Part shown: one piece after another, positions 1 to 5,260 of the stretch | Position numbering within the stretch: position 1 is the stretch's first letter | Layout of the letters: the number at the start of each line of letters is the position of its first letter | Made by a program: the position numbers and the translations under genes | Notes under the pieces: model-generated | Seen by the model: only the letters and a program-made list of their open reading frames with translations | What the model was told of the DNA's origin: nothing | The model's database searches: none | Assembly (NCBI GenBank): GCA_017550765.1 | Contig: JAFZOC010000273.1 | Location: 1 to 5,360, forward strand | DNA from: Oscillospiraceae bacterium | Lineage (GTDB): Bacteria > Bacillota_A > Clostridia > Oscillospirales > Oscillospiraceae | Direction: 5' to 3' | DNA length: 5,360 nt

Positions 1-97
1 CGTGCCTTATCGACCGGGGCGCGGCGCTCGCTTTGCCTTGTCGACCGGGGGCGTCGTGTATCCTGCGACGGGGGGCGGCTCTCGTCCCGCCGGATGC
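1..97. repeat. Short direct repeat beyond the 3' end of the antiporter gene
   Basis: Two 17-base copies (3-19 and 34-50) of TGCCTTrTCGACCGGGG, where r is A in the first and G in the second, lie 31 bases apart. A looser third echo of the CGACsGGGG core starts near base 66. The segment lies just past the stop codon of the minus-strand antiporter gene. A 5-bp inverted repeat (74-78 with 87-91) follows that stop, but without the T-tract of an intrinsic terminator. I see no gene here. The edge of the window cuts the segment, so more repeat units could lie outside. Confidence 0.45.
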
Positions 98-1582
98 TCA
101 TTCGGCGCTCTCTGCGCTCTTGCGCTTGAGCCGGGCGCTCTTCGGCAGACCGAAGCCCGGGACGAAGCGGTCCCAGCCGGTGAAGGTCAGCAGCAGGGCC
201 GTGCCCACGATCAGCCAGCCCAGGTAGTTCTTGCTGAGCACGTCGACGGGGCTGAAGTAGCGCATGGGATAGACCGCCGTGGCGATGCCGGCGAAGAACA
301 CCGGGAAGCAGTGCCAGGGGATCAGCTGGGAGCCGTAGATGCCCATGGAGGAGGTGAAGGTGGCCAGACGCAGACGGAGCCTGTAGGCGTCCTCCTCGCT
401 GTCCACTTCCACGTTCTTCTCCACGATGTCCCGGACGATGGGGCTCATGGTGGCCACCTGGGCCGCCTCGTCCGCCAGGGCCATGTTGCCCATCAGACAC
501 AGCACGCCGCACCAGCCCATCAGACCGTGGACGGAGCGGGAGATCCGGACCACCAGGCGGGACAGAGGCTCGAAGGCGTCCATGGCGTTCATGATGCCGC
601 CGAAGGCCGAGACCCACATCATCATCACGATGACCCATTCGCCGGCGCCGGAGAAGCCGCCGTAGAGCAGATCGTTGAGCCAGATGTGCAGGTCAGCAGT
701 CCCGGCCAGGTAGCCGAGCACCAGGGAGGAGAACATCCCGACGCCCAGGCAGATCAGGGTGTGCAAGCCCAGGAAGCTCAGCACGATCACCAGCAGCATG
801 GGGATGACCATGTAGTAGGGCACGCCGGTCTTCACCTGCTCCAGCAGCAGCACCGCCGAGGGCCGCTTCTCCGCCAGCGCGGCGTAGGCCTCGTCCGGGA
901 TGCTGTCCAGCGCGGCCTGCACGTCGCCCTGCACGTTGGGCAGATGGGAGCCGGCCGCATAGAAGATCGCCAGCGCGATGGCCAGGCAGCCGAAGCACCA
1001 GAACATCTGATGCTTGATGCGGTCGATGATCTTCACGTCCTGCATGCCGCAGCTGAGCACCGTCACATCCGAGATCATGCCGATGTTGTCGCCGAAGCAG
1101 GCGCCGCCGGCGATGGCGCAGAGGGTGAGCGTCACGTCGCCGCCCACCAGATGGTCCAGCCACAGGAAGATCGGCGCGCAGGCGGCGAAGGTGCCCCAGC
1201 TGGAGCCGGTGGCGATGGAGAGCACGCAGGTCACCAGCAGGGAGACGATGGCCACGGTCCGGGCGGTGATGCCCAGCCTCAGGGCCAGCAGGATCAGCGA
1301 GGCGCCCACGCCCGTGGCCATGAAGCACTCGGCCACGCCGTAGGCGAACATCAGGATGAAGAAGATCAGCGCGATCTTCCGGGTGGCCGCGAGGCCGTGC
1401 TCGAAGGCCTTCTCGAAGCTCTTCTCCCGGTTGATGACCATGTACACCGCCAGGGCGGCAAAGGTGGCCAGCGGCCCCGCGATCAGCAGGTCCAGCTTGA
1501 ACACGATCACCAAAACGGCGAACACCAGCAGCGGCAGGAATTTTACCGCCGCGAGCCATCCATTGTGTTTTTCTTTTTCCAC
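98..1582 (-). CDS. nhaC: NhaC-family Na+/H+ antiporter
   Basis: This encodes a 494-residue polytopic membrane protein that probably exchanges Na+ (or another cation) for H+ across the cytoplasmic membrane, serving pH and sodium homeostasis. About 11-12 hydrophobic segments are visible, for example near residues 13-30, 69-90, 108-124, 192-211, 254-294, 315-333 and 452-470. Family-type signatures are GSSWGT at 126-131 and GGACFGDNIGMISD at 159-172, with acidic D164 and D172 in a membrane region. The second half has a related polar stretch, NMALADEAAQVATMSP, at 366-381. Length fits the NhaC family (roughly 450-530). The start is GTG at 1582, preceded by GAGAGGG at 1590-1596 with a 7-base spacer; the next in-frame Met is at residue 48, inside a membrane segment. 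The tail is basic (KSARLKRKS). Members of this family can instead be malate/lactate (MleN-like) or other exchangers, so the substrate is inferred. It is divergent from the gene at 1855. Confidence 0.9.
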   Translation of the reverse strand: MEKEKHNGWLAAVKFLPLLVFAVLVIVFKLDLLIAGPLATFAALAVYMVINREKSFEKAFEHGLAATRKIALIFFILMFAYGVAECFMATGVGASLILLALRLGITARTVAIVSLLVTCVLSIATGSSWGTFAACAPIFLWLDHLVGGDVTLTLCAIAGGACFGDNIGMISDVTVLSCGMQDVKIIDRIKHQMFWCFGCLAIALAIFYAAGSHLPNVQGDVQAALDSIPDEAYAALAEKRPSAVLLLEQVKTGVPYYMVIPMLLVIVLSFLGLHTLICLGVGMFSSLVLGYLAGTADLHIWLNDLLYGGFSGAGEWVIVMMMWVSAFGGIMNAMDAFEPLSRLVVRISRSVHGLMGWCGVLCLMGNMALADEAAQVATMSPIVRDIVEKNVEVDSEEDAYRLRLRLATFTSSMGIYGSQLIPWHCFPVFFAGIATAVYPMRYFSPVDVLSKNYLGWLIVGTALLLTFTGWDRFVPGFGLPKSARLKRKSAESAE

Positions 1583-1594
1583 GGAAGCACCCTC

Positions 1595-1621
1595 TCGTCT
1601 CGTAGTGCGGATCGTCTCGTA
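1595..1621 (-). repeat. 10-bp direct repeat in the antiporter leader
   Basis: The plus-strand word TCGTCTCGTA occurs at 1595-1604 and 1612-1621, 17 bases apart, between the putative antiporter promoter and its ribosome binding site. The spacing of about 1.6 helical turns and the position would fit a repressor or RNA-binding site. Nothing else supports a function, and the repeat may be neutral. Confidence 0.4.
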
Positions 1622-1632
1622 TCGCTCCTCAT

Positions 1633-1661
1633 ACTTTACTCTATCTGGCGGAAAAATTCAA
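1633..1661 (-). promoter_or_regulatory. Putative promoter of the antiporter gene
   Basis: Read on the minus strand, TTGAAT (-35, 1661-1656) is followed after exactly 17 bases by TAAAGT (-10, 1638-1633). Each box matches the sigma-70/sigma-A consensus at 4 of 6 positions. Transcription would start near 1626, giving a leader of about 45 nt before the GTG at 1582. The site is the most AT-rich patch of an otherwise GC-rich intergenic region, which supports the choice. This is a prediction from sequence only. Confidence 0.5.
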
Positions 1662-1672
1662 GGGGCGAGAAC

Positions 1673-1759
1673 GGAAGATCTGGGCGGGGAAGATCGGAGG
1701 ATCCGGGCGGGGAAGATCGGAGGATCCGGGCGGGACGCGGGATCGGAAGATCCGGGCGG
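1673..1759. repeat. GATC-rich tandem repeats between divergent promoters
   Basis: Two identical 23-bp units lie head to tail at 1688-1710 and 1711-1733. Each is built from GGAAGATC, then GGAGGATCC, then GGGCGG. A truncated unit precedes them (1673-1687, GGAAGATCTGGGCGG) and a degenerate one follows (about 1738-1759, containing GGATCGGAAGATCC, whose ends form a 5-bp inverted repeat). The words GGAAGATC and GGAGGATC therefore recur through the whole stretch. The array fills the space between the -35 boxes of the two divergent promoters (1661 and 1770), where shared operator or activator sites would be expected. It is not coding: the frames through it are low-complexity Gly/Arg/Asp. Confidence 0.75.
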
Positions 1760-1769
1760 AGAGCGGGAC

Positions 1770-1798
1770 TTGCCCTGGCGGGGAGATCGTGGTATCCT
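1770..1798 (+). promoter_or_regulatory. Putative promoter of the 168-residue protein gene
   Basis: TTGCCC (1770-1775) and TATCCT (1793-1798) are separated by exactly 17 bases, and each matches the sigma-A consensus at 4 of 6 positions. The predicted transcript starts near 1805 and has a leader of about 50 nt that contains the hairpin at 1824-1838. Confidence is moderate: the boxes are imperfect and the region is GC-rich. Confidence 0.45.
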
Positions 1799-1823
1799 GC
1801 AGTCGTAGACGGACGAGATGCGC

Positions 1824-1846
1824 CCCGCGAGACGCGGGAGAAAGGA
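1824..1846 (+). promoter_or_regulatory. Leader hairpin plus ribosome binding site that decides the start
   Basis: CCCGCG (1824-1829) and CGCGGG (1833-1838) form a perfect 6-bp stem with an AGA loop. Directly after it, AAAGGA (1841-1846) stands 8 bases before the ATG at 1855. An alternative ATG at 1846 would have to use GGGAG at 1836-1840, and its G residues are partly locked in the stem. The start at 1855 is therefore preferred. Confidence 0.55.
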
Positions 1847-1854
1847 TGTGCGCT

Positions 1855-2361
1855 ATGGATGACAGTCTGGAGAGCCAGCTCCTCTACGCGGTGGAGCACC
1901 AGTTCCTGCCCCAGGCCCTCTTCGACGAGGACGCGGACAAGATGATCGTCTCCATCCTGCGGGGGAAGGGGGGCTTCTTCCCCTTTTTGCTGGAGCTGAT
2001 GGGGAGGGAGCAGGGCTATGTCTGCCCCTACGCCCCCGAGGAGTTCAAAGTGGAGCCCCAGATCTTCCGGAGCGAGCCCGGGGGGCCGGGCGTCGCGATG
2101 GTGGAGATCACGTTCCCGGAGCCGGTCTCGCCGCCCCTCTGCCGGCGGGCCTTCATCTGCCATGACGAGGACATGGGGCAGGTGCGCTACTTTACGGTGG
2201 AGAAGTCCCTCTTCGGGCCCGACATGCTCTGCAGCTGGGACGCGGAGAGGACCCACCACAACTACGGCTCCGCCCCCGAGACGGAGCGGGAGCAGATCGC
2301 CCGGGTGCTGGAGCTCTATCTCGACGAGCTCGACCGGGGCACGGAGCAGACGGGGGACTGA
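1855..2361 (+). CDS. Conserved-looking hypothetical protein, 168 aa
   Basis: I do not recognise the family by name. The product is a soluble, acidic protein with no signal peptide or membrane span. The first 50 residues look helical (SLESQLLYAVEHQFLPQALF). The middle reads as alternating strands and turns, for example GVAMVEITFPEP near 79-90 and RYFTVEKS at 111-118. Polar motifs follow: LCSWD at 125-129 and THHNYG at 133-138. The C-terminus is a charged helix (about 142-160). Cysteines lie at 57, 96, 102 and 126, but not in a clear metal-binding pattern. Codon positions and strong GC bias match the antiporter gene, and the reading frame runs cleanly from a good ribosome binding site to a stop followed by a hairpin, so I take it as real. 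The divergent arrangement suggests shared regulation with the antiporter but does not establish a shared function. ATG 1846 (three residues longer) is the alternative start. Confidence 0.75.
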   Translation: MDDSLESQLLYAVEHQFLPQALFDEDADKMIVSILRGKGGFFPFLLELMGREQGYVCPYAPEEFKVEPQIFRSEPGGPGVAMVEITFPEPVSPPLCRRAFICHDEDMGQVRYFTVEKSLFGPDMLCSWDAERTHHNYGSAPETEREQIARVLELYLDELDRGTEQTGD

Positions 2362-2396
2362 TCCCGGCTGCTCCCGGCCCTTCGCCAGCGGAGACT

Positions 2397-2430
2397 GAAC
2401 GATCCCCCGCCATCTGGCGGGGGATCGTTC
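2397..2430 (+). terminator. Perfect 15-bp hairpin after the 168-aa gene
   Basis: GAACGATCCCCCGCC (2397-2411) and its exact complement (2416-2430) enclose an ATCT loop, starting 35 bases after the stop codon at 2361. The stem is very stable and well placed for a transcription terminator. No T-tract follows on either strand (TCGCGG on the plus side), so it is not a textbook intrinsic terminator. It could instead stabilise the 3' end, or stop polymerase from both sides with help from Rho. Confidence 0.6.
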
Positions 2431-2445
2431 TCGCGGAAAAGAACT

Positions 2446-2468
2446 GCGTTTTTGATAAAAGAACGCAT
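2446..2468. other. AT-rich inverted repeat next to the G-rich repeat
   Basis: TGCGTT and AACGCA (about 2446-2451 and 2463-2468) flank an AT-rich centre (TTTGATAAAAG) and form a 6-bp inverted repeat. It directly precedes the first GGGGTGCA repeat copy. No function is evident, and it may be part of the same repetitive element. Confidence 0.35.
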
Positions 2469-2517
2469 AGAGGGGCGCACCGCCGGTCCAGGGGGTGCAT
2501 TTTATTTTGGGGGTGCA
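2465..2517. repeat. Dispersed GGGGTGCA-box repeat, copy 1
   Basis: This 53-bp copy carries three boxes: GGGGCGCA (2472-2479), GGGGTGCA (2492-2499) and GGGGTGCA (2510-2517). It aligns over its full length, at roughly 70-75% identity by eye, with 3418-3470. Boxes one and two face each other as an imperfect hairpin (CGCACCGCC against GGGGGTGCA). On the plus strand the hairpin is followed by TTTTATTTT, as in an intrinsic terminator. It lies beyond the 3' end of the minus-strand gene at 2608, just as copy 2 lies beyond the 3' end of the synthetase gene. Confidence 0.7.
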
Positions 2518-2531
2518 AAGGGGGAAGGGGG
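2491..2531 (+). other. Candidate G-quadruplex array
   Basis: Four runs of five G lie at 2491-2495, 2509-2513, 2520-2524 and 2527-2531, with connecting loops of 13, 6 and 2 bases. This satisfies the usual sequence rule for an intramolecular G-quadruplex, apart from one long loop. It overlaps repeat copy 1 and sits in the 3'-flanking region between convergent transcripts. Whether it folds is untested. Confidence 0.5.
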
Positions 2532-2562
2532 ACGGCTCGGCCATGAGCGCGATCGTCCATGG

Positions 2563-2597
2563 CTCACATCCTGTGAGATCTCTATGGCTGGAGATCT
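2563..2597. other. Two adjacent perfect hairpins after the 183-aa gene
   Basis: CTCACA (2563-2568) pairs with TGTGAG (2572-2577) around a TCC loop. The overlapping AGATCTC (2576-2582) pairs with GAGATCT (2591-2597) around an 8-base loop. AGATCT occurs a third time at 2603-2608, touching the stop codon of the minus-strand gene. As 3' structures of that transcript they could stop or protect it, but there is no U-tract, so I do not call an intrinsic terminator. Confidence 0.4.
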
Positions 2598-2607
2598 ATT
2601 TCAGATC

Positions 2608-3159
2608 TTACTGCTCAAGCTGCTCAAGATCGGCCGATAGTTCGGCGATGAGCTCCTGGCTCTCCGGGGGAACACTGTTATCAAACTCTTCCTTTGAGAT
2701 GTTCCCCATAGAGAACAGCAGCAATTGGAATACGCTCTTCATACAGGCATCGTTCGCCAATTTTTTCGTGATAGCATCTACGATCTTATACGCCAGGTCC
2801 GTTTGACAACTGCGTACTTTCTTTTGGAGCGCATCCCACTCCTCCTTTTCTCTGAGGACAAAGGGAAAACGGTCGGGGCCTTCCTGACCATCGTTCCAAT
2901 AAAGGTCATAGTCCTCATTGGCATCTGCCGTGACATCGTCCCGGTATAACGGCGCAAAACGGAACGAGCAGGATACCTGGGCTGTGAGAGGGGTGGGCCG
3001 ATCGACGATCGGAAGGTCTGGATCAAAATACCGAAGCATGCTCTTCGCGAGACGCGGAGGTACCTTGACCATGTCAACGAAAGTGAGGAAACAGTATAAG
3101 CACAGGACCAGTGTGCAGGCCTCTCTTTTTTGCGCTTCCGTCATCTTTTTCTCGTCCAT
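2608..3159 (-). CDS. Hypothetical protein, 183 aa
   Basis: I do not recognise this protein. Residues 1-14 are charged. Residues 15-33 form a hydrophobic, cysteine-bearing stretch (Cys15, Cys20, Cys23) that could be a membrane anchor or a buried helix. The middle (44-110) is rich in Asp, Pro and aromatic residues (RYFDPDLPIVDRP, NEDYDLYWND). Residues 105-150 look helical, and the C-terminal 20 residues form an acidic, coiled-coil-like helix (ELIAELSADLEQLEQ). The start ATG at 3157-3159 has GGAG at 3168-3165 with a 5-base spacer. Met6 is a weaker alternative start. Base composition is near balanced, like the synthetase gene and unlike the genes to its left. A terminator at 3350-3385 lies upstream, so it is probably transcribed alone from its own leader. 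The sequence does not support any function. Confidence 0.72.
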   Translation of the reverse strand: MDEKKMTEAQKREACTLVLCLYCFLTFVDMVKVPPRLAKSMLRYFDPDLPIVDRPTPLTAQVSCSFRFAPLYRDDVTADANEDYDLYWNDGQEGPDRFPFVLREKEEWDALQKKVRSCQTDLAYKIVDAITKKLANDACMKSVFQLLLFSMGNISKEEFDNSVPPESQELIAELSADLEQLEQ

Positions 3160-3323
3160 CTTTTCTCCATCCTCTCAGAGCTCGGCGCGGAGATCGGCTC
3201 TGTCCGGGATCAAAAAGATCGCCGGGCACGGTCCCCCTGTCATCCCGTATCTCAACTGCTCCGTATCGTTTTTTTCGACCGTCATCCGACCGTGCGGACG
3301 GTCTCTCGACCTCGTCCGAGACC
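3160..3323 (-). promoter_or_regulatory. Structured 5' leader of the 183-aa gene
   Basis: No gene is seen here. Several inverted repeats are present. CAGAGC/GCTCTG (3176-3181 with 3197-3202) lies just upstream of the ribosome binding site. CCGGGATC/GATC-g-CCGG (3204-3211 with 3217-3225) has an A5 loop on the plus strand. GACCGT/ACGGTC (3288-3293 with 3298-3303) has a GCGG loop. GGTCTC/GAGACC (3300-3305 with 3318-3323) overlaps the previous one. GACCGT also occurs directly at 3277-3282, 11 bases from its second copy. If transcription starts near 3317, the first two structures are in the mRNA leader of about 155 nt, while the last may act as DNA (operator). Confidence 0.4.
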
Positions 3324-3351
3324 ATGATAACACAAAATAACAGAAAAACAA
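3324..3351 (-). promoter_or_regulatory. Weak putative promoter of the 183-aa gene
   Basis: On the minus strand TTGTTT (3351-3346) and TATCAT (3329-3324) are 16 bases apart. The -10 box is good (5 of 6), the -35 box is weak. The region between them is AT-rich (TTATTTTGTG), unlike its surroundings. The -35 box overlaps the end of the upstream terminator stem, a compact arrangement that is possible but lowers confidence. Confidence 0.35.
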
Positions 3352-3385
3352 AGCACGGAGATCCGAAAAGGATCACCGTGCTTTT
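3350..3385 (-). terminator. Intrinsic terminator of the synthetase gene (bidirectional shape)
   Basis: AAAGCACGG and GATCC (3350-3358, 3360-3364) pair with GGATC and CCGTGCTTT (3370-3374, 3376-3384). This gives a 14-bp stem with one A-A mismatch (3359, 3375) and a 5-base loop. On the minus strand the stem is followed by GTTTTTCTGTT, and on the plus strand by TTATGGATTT. It lies about 95 bases after the synthetase stop codon, so it most likely ends that transcript and insulates the 183-aa gene downstream. Confidence 0.85.
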
Positions 3386-3417
3386 ATGGATTTGTTTCAC
3401 TGTTTTGATAGAATTCT

Positions 3418-3470
3418 GCATGAGGGGGTGCACCGCCTGTTCAGGGGGGTGCATTTCGATTTGCGGCGCA
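3418..3470. repeat. Dispersed GGGGTGCA-box repeat, copy 2
   Basis: The boxes are GGGGTGCA (3425-3432), GGGGTGCA (3446-3453) and a decayed GCGGCGCA (3463-3470), with spacing of about 21 and 17 bases against 20 and 18 in copy 1. TGCACCGCCTG (3429-3439) and CAGGGGGGTGCA (3442-3453) form an imperfect hairpin with a TT loop. The copy lies between the synthetase stop codon (3478) and the terminator at 3350-3385, so it is transcribed in the 3' untranslated region. Confidence 0.7.
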
Positions 3471-3477
3471 GTATGGT

Positions 3478-5211
3478 TTACTGCAATTCCTCTGCTGGGA
3501 TCAGACCATCTCTTTCTTCCCGAAGAGCGCGTGCATCCAGCTTCCCATTGTTGTGGACAGGCATGGACCCCCTGACTTTGTAGTAATGTGGGACCATGTA
3601 GTCAGGCAGCGTATCCGTTAATCGTCTATGGATTCGCCGCAGCACAGGCACAGGATCAGCATCTTTTTCCCGGAGGACCATGTGGGCGACAGTCTCGGTG
3701 GTCTCTCCCGTCTTGAAATAGACTACCTTGCATTGAGCGACCGCGTCGTCTTGTAAGATCGCGTCCTCAATATCGAACAAATAGACGAGTTCTCCGTTCT
3801 CCCGATGAAAATGATCCTTTGCCCGGCCCAGGACGAAGATAAATCCGTCTTCGTCGACATATCCTATGTCTCCGGTGCATCCCCAGACCCTGCCCTCGCT
3901 ATCCTTTCTAAAGAATGCTTCTGTCGCCTCCGGATTTTTGAAGTATCCTTTCATACGGGCAGGTGAACAAACGCGTAATTCACCGCGCTCACCATATTTC
4001 AGTTCTCGGTCAGAAGCAGGGTCAAATGCGGCAACGACAACTCCCGTCATGGGATACCCTGACGCGCCGATCTTATGATAGGTGTCAGAATCAGTTGTGA
4101 TCGTGCTGCCCAGTTCGCACATGCCATACGCGGTCAAGAGCGGTGCCTGCGATCCATGGTCGCGCAAGAAAGCATTCAATGCTTTTTCAACACGAGGCAA
4201 AACTTTTTCGCCACCGGTCGCCGGATATCTCATATTCGTGATACGGAAGCTCTTCTCTGTGCAAGTATCCATGACATAGACCCATAAACTGGTGGCTGTC
4301 AAGGTCATATGAGGGTCATACTTTTTTAGGTCAGAAGCAAAAGATTCTTTGCTGAATACAGGCTCAAGGATCACTGTGATGCCGATACACAGCGGCATCA
4401 AGACAGACAAGACTATGCCGGTGGAAAACCATACCGGTATCATTTGCAGGAATGTGTATCCGCGCTCGTAAGGAAGATCCGGGCTGATATAATGCCGGAT
4501 CGTCGCATTGATCCCGTCATTCGTCAGCACGATCCCTTTGGATGCGCCTGTAGAACCGGAGGAATAGACCATGACCAATGGCCGATCCTTTTCATATGGC
4601 GTATCTGGGATCGAATCGCCGCCTGCCTTGAGAAAAGTGCTCCACCTGACGACCGTATCGTTGTATCCGATCCTCTTGTTTAGCTTTATCCCGGCCAAAA
4701 TGCGAGTCGGAAGCGGCATTGATCGAACAAGCGGAATAACGATCGTGCGTTGAATACAGGTCTTCGGAATGGAAGCGGCAATCCGATCATAGAGTTGATC
4801 TAATACGATCATCGACCTTGCCTGGGTCTCATTGATACGTTCGATACACTCCTCATCGGTGAAAAGCGGATTGATCATATCAGCGACCGCGCCGATGCGG
4901 CAGAGAGCAAGTACGATATATACGGTCTCCGGCGTAGAGGATGTGAACAGGATTACCTTGTCGTTCTCTTTTACTCCGAAAGCGACAAGAGCGTTCTTTG
5001 TCCGCTCCACAGAGTCGAACAACTGATGATATGTGATCTTTCTCCCGTAATACTCGAGAGCGGTATCCTCCGGATGAGATGCGTTGGTATCATAAATGTT
5101 TTGAAAGACGGATCTGCCCTGCAAATGGTTTTCTTCAGCCGCGTTTGCGTAGTATTTCAACCACGGCTTGTCAATGGACGGATAGCCAGTCAGCTTTTTC
5201 TCTTCGGCCAT
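3478..5211 (-). CDS. AMP-forming acyl-CoA synthetase / stand-alone adenylation enzyme (ANL superfamily)
   Basis: This 577-residue enzyme should activate a carboxylic acid with ATP to an acyl-adenylate and then probably transfer it to CoA or another thiol; the substrate cannot be read from the sequence. It is complete. The P-loop YSSGSTGASKG is at 216-226 (Lys225), the ATGGE motif at 331-335, YGMCE at 362-366 (Glu366), and GASGYPMTG at 382-390. GELRV at 410-414 leads into KGYF at 421-424. TGD is at 446-448 (ribose-binding Asp448), the GRAKD hinge at 462-466 and NNGKLDA at 554-560, with the expected catalytic Lys557. The large domain spans about 1-460 and the small lid domain follows. There is no carrier-protein domain, signal peptide or membrane anchor. 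The hinge loop after GRAKD (HFHRENGELVYLFDIED) is unusual. The start is ATG 5211 with GGGGG at 5224-5220 and an 8-base spacer; an upstream in-frame TTG at 5292 would translate through the terminator hairpin and is rejected. Expression is probably controlled by the folded leader upstream. Confidence 0.92.
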   Translation of the reverse strand: MAEEKKLTGYPSIDKPWLKYYANAAEENHLQGRSVFQNIYDTNASHPEDTALEYYGRKITYHQLFDSVERTKNALVAFGVKENDKVILFTSSTPETVYIVLALCRIGAVADMINPLFTDEECIERINETQARSMIVLDQLYDRIAASIPKTCIQRTIVIPLVRSMPLPTRILAGIKLNKRIGYNDTVVRWSTFLKAGGDSIPDTPYEKDRPLVMVYSSGSTGASKGIVLTNDGINATIRHYISPDLPYERGYTFLQMIPVWFSTGIVLSVLMPLCIGITVILEPVFSKESFASDLKKYDPHMTLTATSLWVYVMDTCTEKSFRITNMRYPATGGEKVLPRVEKALNAFLRDHGSQAPLLTAYGMCELGSTITTDSDTYHKIGASGYPMTGVVVAAFDPASDRELKYGERGELRVCSPARMKGYFKNPEATEAFFRKDSEGRVWGCTGDIGYVDEDGFIFVLGRAKDHFHRENGELVYLFDIEDAILQDDAVAQCKVVYFKTGETTETVAHMVLREKDADPVPVLRRIHRRLTDTLPDYMVPHYYKVRGSMPVHNNGKLDARALREERDGLIPAEELQ

Positions 5212-5227
5212 TCTCTTTACCCCCGGC

Positions 5228-5259
5228 AAATAAAAAAGTGCGCAGCCGGAGCCGCGCAC
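5228..5259 (-). terminator. Intrinsic terminator directly before the synthetase start (attenuator)
   Basis: On the minus strand GTGCGCGGC (5259-5251) pairs with GCTGCGCAC (5246-5238), including one G-U pair, around a TCCG tetraloop. It is followed at once by TTTTTTATTT (5237-5228). The U-tract ends about 17 bases before the ATG at 5211, leaving only the ribosome binding site between them. It might end an upstream transcript, but the structured RNA directly before it and the competing pairing at 5247-5277 favour a conditional terminator controlling the synthetase gene. Confidence 0.8.
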
Positions 5260-5260
5260 G

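Noticed and set aside
1673..1759. A CRISPR array
   Set aside because: The units are 23 bp, directly adjacent with no unique spacers, and there are only two exact copies and no cas genes.
2..1945. A 647-codon open frame on the plus strand across the antiporter gene
   Set aside because: It is antisense to a clearly recognisable membrane protein. Its translation is low-complexity His/Gln/Asp/Gly-rich and runs through the intergenic repeat array. This is typical of an antisense shadow in GC-rich DNA.
1636..2544. A 302-codon minus-strand frame opposite the 168-aa gene
   Set aside because: It runs through the 15-bp hairpin, both predicted promoters and the tandem repeats, and its product is Pro/Arg/Leu-rich without domains. 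It overlaps a better-supported gene in full.
3074..3454. A 126-codon minus-strand frame between the synthetase and the 183-aa gene
   Set aside because: It begins inside repeat copy 2, passes through the terminator at 3350-3385 and overlaps the start of the 183-aa gene. The hydrophobic patch in its product comes from the U-rich terminator tail.
2465..3470. An integron-type gene cassette or insertion sequence between the two repeats
   Set aside because: The repeats lack the GTTRRRY core of attC sites, there is no transposase or integrase, no terminal inverted repeats pair across the segment, and the copies differ too much for a recent target duplication. A mobile origin stays only as a question.
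2608..5211. A two-gene operon of the synthetase and the 183-aa gene
   Set aside because: The genes share strand, but a 14-bp-stem intrinsic terminator with a U-tract and a 318-base gap separate them, and the downstream gene has its own promoter-like boxes.
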